The notes under the pieces are model-generated. The model was given only the letters and a program-made list of their open reading frames with translations. It searched no databases and was not told the origin of the DNA. The position numbers were made by a program, and so were the translations under genes. From assembly GCA_035582835.1 (NCBI GenBank), contig JAYKAV010003365.1, positions 2,487,976 through 2,551,975 of the forward strand: a stretch of DNA of 64,000 nt, written 5' to 3'. Shown one piece after another: positions 59,526 through 64,000 of this stretch (position 1 is its first letter; every line of letters begins with the position of its first letter). The DNA comes from Phoebastria nigripes (Eukaryota > Chordata > Aves > Procellariiformes > Diomedeidae).

Positions 59526-60181
59526 CAGTTACAAAAGTCACAGGCCAAGAAGATAAAGCTGGAGTTGGTGGCTGAGTGTGAAGGAGCTGGGAGACTGTTC
59601 AGCCCCGCTGCCCCAGCCTTGTTTAAGCAGACAGCCAACTTCTACTTTAATATTTACTTCCACGTGGGGGGATTTTCCCCGAAGCTGTGTACTTGGAGCT
59701 GTGGGGGTCTCCATGCCCCTGTGTATTCATGCCAAGCCCTGTGCACTCTGAGACAGCTTCTGCTGTGCACAGGGGGATGCCCAGAAGAATTTAACTCTAA
59801 ATCACTACCTTTCACAGGCTGAGGTCAAAATCAAATGATTTTTCTTTCCCTATGCCATGATCAAGTTCCTTTGGAGTAGCTGACTCAAACACCCGAGGCT
59901 GTCATGAGCCGACAGGTTTCTGCGCCATGAGGCTCATCCCCAGGGCTCCAGAGGGGCTGCTGAGGAGCTGGTGGAGGTATTGCCTTCAGACAGCAACTGT
60001 TTTGCCCCAGCATCACCCAAGCTGTTGCGGCTGTGGGTCTCCAGCAGCTGCTGTCACCCCAGCTTTGCCCCCAGCTGCAGAGAACAGCTGCAGAAGCTGC
60101 AGAGAATGAGGAGGTAAACAAGGCTGAGGAAGACAACTAGTTTGAGAAGCTGCTTCAAAAAGGGACTTTTTCTGAGCTTGA
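59526..60181. other. GC-richer sequence upstream of the transposase relic
   Basis: Frames at 59565-59822, 59885-60136 (-) and 59927-60109 lie here. A 'ctgcagagaacagctgcaga' style repeat of CTGCAG words occurs at 60075-60105. It may contain the eroded N-terminal part of the Harbinger-like relic, but I cannot show that. Confidence 0.35.
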
Positions 60182-60660
60182 AAAACACAACTTGCTGAAC
60201 TTGACAAAGGTGCATGCTGGGTTGAGGAAAGAAACCTCAGTCGGTGGCAAAAGATTGTGTTCCAGATGCAAGATGATGAACCGTCACTGCAGCAGGTCAG
60301 GATGACACAGGGCACCTTCCAGGAAATCTGCAGGAAGCACAGCACCAAGCTGCAAAGGCAACGCAGAAGAGGCAGTACAGTAATAGAAAAACCGTCTTAT
60401 CTCTTCGAAATCATGAAGCCATCACTATCCTCCCTTCTGCTAACCAGGTCGTCTCAGGTAGGTCACCTGTGAGGCCACCAGAAAAAAAGCATACCAAGGG
60501 AGATTTCTCCTTTGCATACGGAGGCCTGTTTGCTGCTGTAGCGGATATGCTAACATTATGGTCAGCTGGTCTGGAAATGTGTCCAGCGCTAAGATCCTTG
60601 GGAATTCCCATCTCTTCTTCTCTGATGAAAAAAGCCTAGTGTGTGGCTGACAATAATGCA
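60182..60660 (+). pseudogene. PIF/Harbinger (HARBI1-like) transposase relic
   Basis: The frame open from 60182 carries 'WVEERNLSRWQKIVFQMQDD' and then 'RMTQGTFQEICRKHSTKLQR', the typical N-terminal segment of HARBI1/ALP1-type proteins (an acidic patch, an RM(S/T)..TF..IC helix and L.RQ). The region that should follow, with the helix-turn-helix and the first catalytic Asp, is missing. Family similarity resumes at about 60540-60625 with 'ANIMVSWSGNVSSAKILGNS', corresponding to the D(I/V)..GW.G..HDAR(V/I)..NS block. There the Asp of HDAR is replaced by Ser. A stop follows near 60650. A one-base frameshift just before this block would join it to 'GGLFAAVADM', matching VLQA(V/L)VDH. This is a deleted, non-functional copy; no terminal inverted repeats were identified. 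Confidence 0.72.
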
Positions 60661-62001
60661 GCAATCTACAAAGGCTTCTTCTTGCTGTTCACCTGTCAGT
60701 GGAAACACTTACAGAAATAACGGCCATGATGGAACTCTCTTGACTCTGGTATGGTGCAGGCATTCGGTAGGTGCCCTGCACTGCCCATGAGCCTGTCCCT
60801 GCCCCGAACCCAGCACCTTGGGTGCGTATCCAGAGGGTGAAGCAACTGTGCTCTTGACCCAGAGGAGTGCTGGCACACCTGCCGACATGCCAAATTGAGC
60901 GTGACAGTGCATATTAAGCCCATCTACGTGGCTTCAGTCAGGTTTCTCTCTCAGCAAGGAGCTGGTAACTAACCCCTAAGTGTTCACAAGGAGCAAGTTT
61001 CCTAAATGGTCCTCTCCTATGCAGTAGTTGAATTTGGGAGCTGAGAGAAGAAGCCGTCATTGCTCTCATGCTGGTTGCCATCTCCTGACTCAGGCATTTC
61101 AGGGGAGGCCAGCTGTTTAGGTGAGCCACCTTCACTTTAGCTGTTTAACTTTGCCTTGAAGGGGCTAGAGGTGCTTATAGCTGGTATGTCAAGCTGAACA
61201 GATGACGTGCCTAGGTGGTATGGAGGTGTGCATTCAGTCATAGGACTAGCATCCTGCTCCACTCCGTTGACCGTTTACAGGCACTCATCTTCGGCTTCGC
61301 ATGTGAGAGTACGAATCAGGAAGCTAACATGAGCTGGAGAATTAAAAAAAGACTGCCCTTGCAGGTGCGCCTTTGTAATCCCAGTACAACCAGAGAATGC
61401 CAAACAGTACAGCATTTAGCGCAGACGTCCATTTGGAGCCAGGTAGGATGCCTCAAGCATTCTAGGCATGGGATCTACGGCAAGTATTTTCCTAACTGAA
61501 GCGTGCCTAATGCTTCAGTGAGGATATCAAGAACATGGGAAGGAGAGAAACTGCACTGATGGCTGCAAATTTTCTACTGAAAGAGAAGATTGTCTTAATG
61601 ATAGTAAAGGCCTGTGAGCAGATTACAGCCTTGGGGGGATCTGGTATGTAACAGTGACACCCAATGTTTTTTGCATTAGCCACAGCTTTTTGAGGAGGTC
61701 AGCTTTTCTTTCTAGGATTCTGTATCTGGATACTTCAGGGCATTTTCACTCTGCTTAATTCTGCACACCTAATTTAGTCACCAACATGACCAGTCTATCT
61801 CCCCAGACTATCTTTACCATTAACGGAGAGACAGACTGGTTCTTCTAGAACAGTTTAGAGCAAAAGTTTACCTTGGGTACCTCTGAATCCCTCTGAGGTA
61901 CCTCCCAACTCTAGATGGAGCCTATAGCCTCATAAATTAGGGATTTGAGTCAGTGTCTAAATTTATGTGCTGTAAATAAGCCCCTCTAGGCCCATTTCAA
62001 A
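60661..62001. other. Unique sequence downstream of the transposase relic
   Basis: No further Harbinger similarity (the C-terminal ..VVE.AFGRLK.RW.. block was not found on either strand). Frames at 60696-60923 (-), 60938-61135 (-) and 61215-61499 (+) are unrecognised. Confidence 0.45.
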
Positions 62002-62047
62002 CCCACTTCATAGGTTTCACTGGAGTTACTCCATATTTACATCACTG
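62002..62047 (+). repeat. Relic of an ancient amniote repeat (unassigned)
   Basis: 'acttcataggtttcactgg' followed by 'agttactccatatttacatc' aligns with the relic at 21421-21485 and with the widespread GACTTCAGTGGAGTTACTCC...TTTACACCAG motif. Family not named. Confidence 0.4.
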
Positions 62048-64000
62048 TTTGCGAGACCAGAATTTGACGTAGCTCTCATCTTCACTCCAGCACCTCTTGG
62101 TCTTCATCAGGAGGCTGCTGGTGGGTTTGGGTTTTGTTTTAATGTCGGTGCACTCATTTGCTAGTTTTCGGTTTGAATGGATGTGAGTGTTGGCTTCTCT
62201 GAGATATCTGAGAAGCTTCTCCATCAGTGGGGGCAGCCTCAGCAGACTCTGCACTTTGCTTTCACTTCCCATCCCCATGCCTCAGTGCAGCACCAAGCCA
62301 ATTATATGAATTCAGCGTATCACATTTACTGAGGCAACTGCACAGCAATTACACTAATCCTGAAATCCCTTTGGTGGCATAAATATGTTTAAAGCACATT
62401 TATGCTGTGCTACATGGCTATATTTACATAGTCTGATTAGTTCTCCCAGTCCACTCTCAGGACCAATAGACACACTAGGGGAAAGAGGGAAATTCAAGCA
62501 CAGCTGAAGTGAGACATGGCTTGATGTGCACACACAGTGCCACACGCACCTTTGCTACAGCCTCACCCAAGCTAATGGACTTATATCAAAACCACATTTG
62601 CCCCGTGGTGATTATGTCCTATGAAAGGCCAAGGCCACACAGCAGGTGAAGAAAGCTTGGCTCCGTACGAGGTGGAGTTGGCAGCCTCAGAGGGATTTAC
62701 TCTGTCACAGTAAGGTCCTTCTGCCAGACAGCTGGTGTGTGTGAACGCAAGGTTGGTTTGCTTCTGGTCATGCACCATCAGGAGACAAACATGCAGCTCT
62801 GCTAGCTGGGAGTGGGTGCCTGGAGGCACAGCGTCCTGGGCAGGGTGGCTGCCCCAAAAGCGGCACACGTTGAGGCTCTGAGTTCAACCAGCAAGCACCA
62901 AATCATGGCTTGAATCCTCAACTTTTAGAGGAGGAAAGATGAGTACTGCCATGCTGCTGGTGCCCATTTGACTCTCCCAGCTTTTGGAGAGGCATCCATA
63001 TAATTGTAGGATCTAGGTAGGTCAGTGCCCCCAGATTTTCTGTAGCTCCATATTGGCATCTCCCTAGGGATTATTCATAATACATGGAGAGGTTCAGAAG
63101 TTCTGCACTTTTTCTGCGCTCCTCCCCATGACATATTTATGCAAAATCTCCCTAAAATGAGTGGATGCAGAGAGAAATGGCCCACCTGGAACAAGTTAAA
63201 ACAGTGAGAAGCAAGCAATAACTGGCGATGAACATCCAGCTAACCCCAGAGACACATGCCTGGGTACCCACAACTCCTTCTCCGTGAGAACAAATACTGC
63301 AAGTGTCAGCTAATACTGCATTTAGTGCCAAACATTAATCACAGAAATGATCAGTAGTTGTTAATAGTGACACCTATTTCAAATAAAGTAAAGATTTTGA
63401 ACACAGACCGAGGTGAATTCTATGAATTTATTAGAATGTGGATCAGTGTTCATCTTAATGGAGCTGACTTAAACTAGGAAAACTGGATTACTCCAAATTT
63501 CTTCAAAGAATTCGTTGGTTAAATGCAGATGTCAGAACTTACAGGGTTGGCTATCTGGTGGGCTTTCACAATAAGATGTGAACTGGTCATGGAAAAAACA
63601 TCCAATAAAACTGTTTTTCTTAAAATAATTATTAGTTTGTAACATGGTGTATGCCAAGTAACCAGCGAGTTTTATGGTAAGCTTGAAAGCCCATAGTAGT
63701 GTAGGAAGTCTGCTCCTTTGTGGACAGTGCCGTTATTATCACACTGCAAATCATTACACTACAGACACTTGCAAAAATCAGCAAGAAATTATGAGTAAGA
63801 CACTGAATGAAATCTGGGAGGCTTGGCATTTCCTCCTGGTTCAGCCACAGGCTTTCCGTGTGACCTAAAAAACATTATTGATTTTTTTTTATTGCCACAT
63901 TTTTCCCTCAGTAAAGTGGAGATAACAATATTTCCTTTCTTTCCAACTTCTTTTTTGCCTTTCTTTTCTGTTTAGATTGGAAACTTCTTTAAACTGGGAA
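62048..64000. other. Unique non-coding sequence
   Basis: No gene, LINE or LTR recognised. Frames at 62042-62278, 62581-62868 and 63632-63868 are featureless. A poly-T run lies near 63881-63890. Confidence 0.5.

Overview
The window looks like a stretch of bird genome. The evidence is its repeat content: a CR1 LINE 3' end of the avian type (RT C-terminus, then a 3' end of ATTCTRTG-like repeats), a second CR1 tail, older CR1 debris, and four copies of one class II (ERVK-like) LTR with a lysine-tRNA primer site. The DNA is AT-rich, intron/intergene-like and carries isolated single Ns. I found no intact protein-coding gene. Nearly all ORFs of 60-206 codons look like chance frames or frames inside repeats, so this is best read as a gene desert or a very large intron.

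Layout. 0.77-1.75 kb: CR1 3' end, + strand, with a 75-bp insertion and an internal duplication. 1.75-10.8 kb: unique AT-rich DNA with an ancient minus-strand CR1 relic at 5.8 kb, a G-quadruplex motif at 3.8 kb and a GT repeat at 10.3 kb. 10.81-11.15 kb: a homopurine (GGAA/GAAA) tract. 12.7-13.75 kb: a GC-rich unit duplicated in tandem (about 440 bp), with a TATA box in front and AATAAA behind. 17.2-18.2 kb: candidate conserved non-coding sequence. 24.36-27.26 kb: the main feature, arranged LTR - leader - short non-coding interior (12 x 48-bp minisatellite, then a 169-bp duplication) - LTR - second partial leader. 31.4 kb: LTR fragment. 32.5-33.04 kb: second CR1 tail. 36.12-36.72 kb: solo LTR on the minus strand. 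40.2 kb: MIR-like relic. 54.9-56.5 kb: more candidate regulatory sequence. 59.45 kb: 5S rRNA-derived fragment. 60.18-60.66 kb: broken PIF/Harbinger (HARBI1-like) transposase relic. The rest is unique sequence in which I see nothing beyond microsatellites.

No genes work together here. The biology is retrotransposon history: one LTR family inserted at least three times, one insertion being a short derivative without gag, pol or env that looks non-autonomous and has a tandem or recombined structure. The best leads for something undescribed are that derivative and the TATA-led duplicated unit at 12.7-13.75 kb. All identifications are by eye; no alignment or database search was run.
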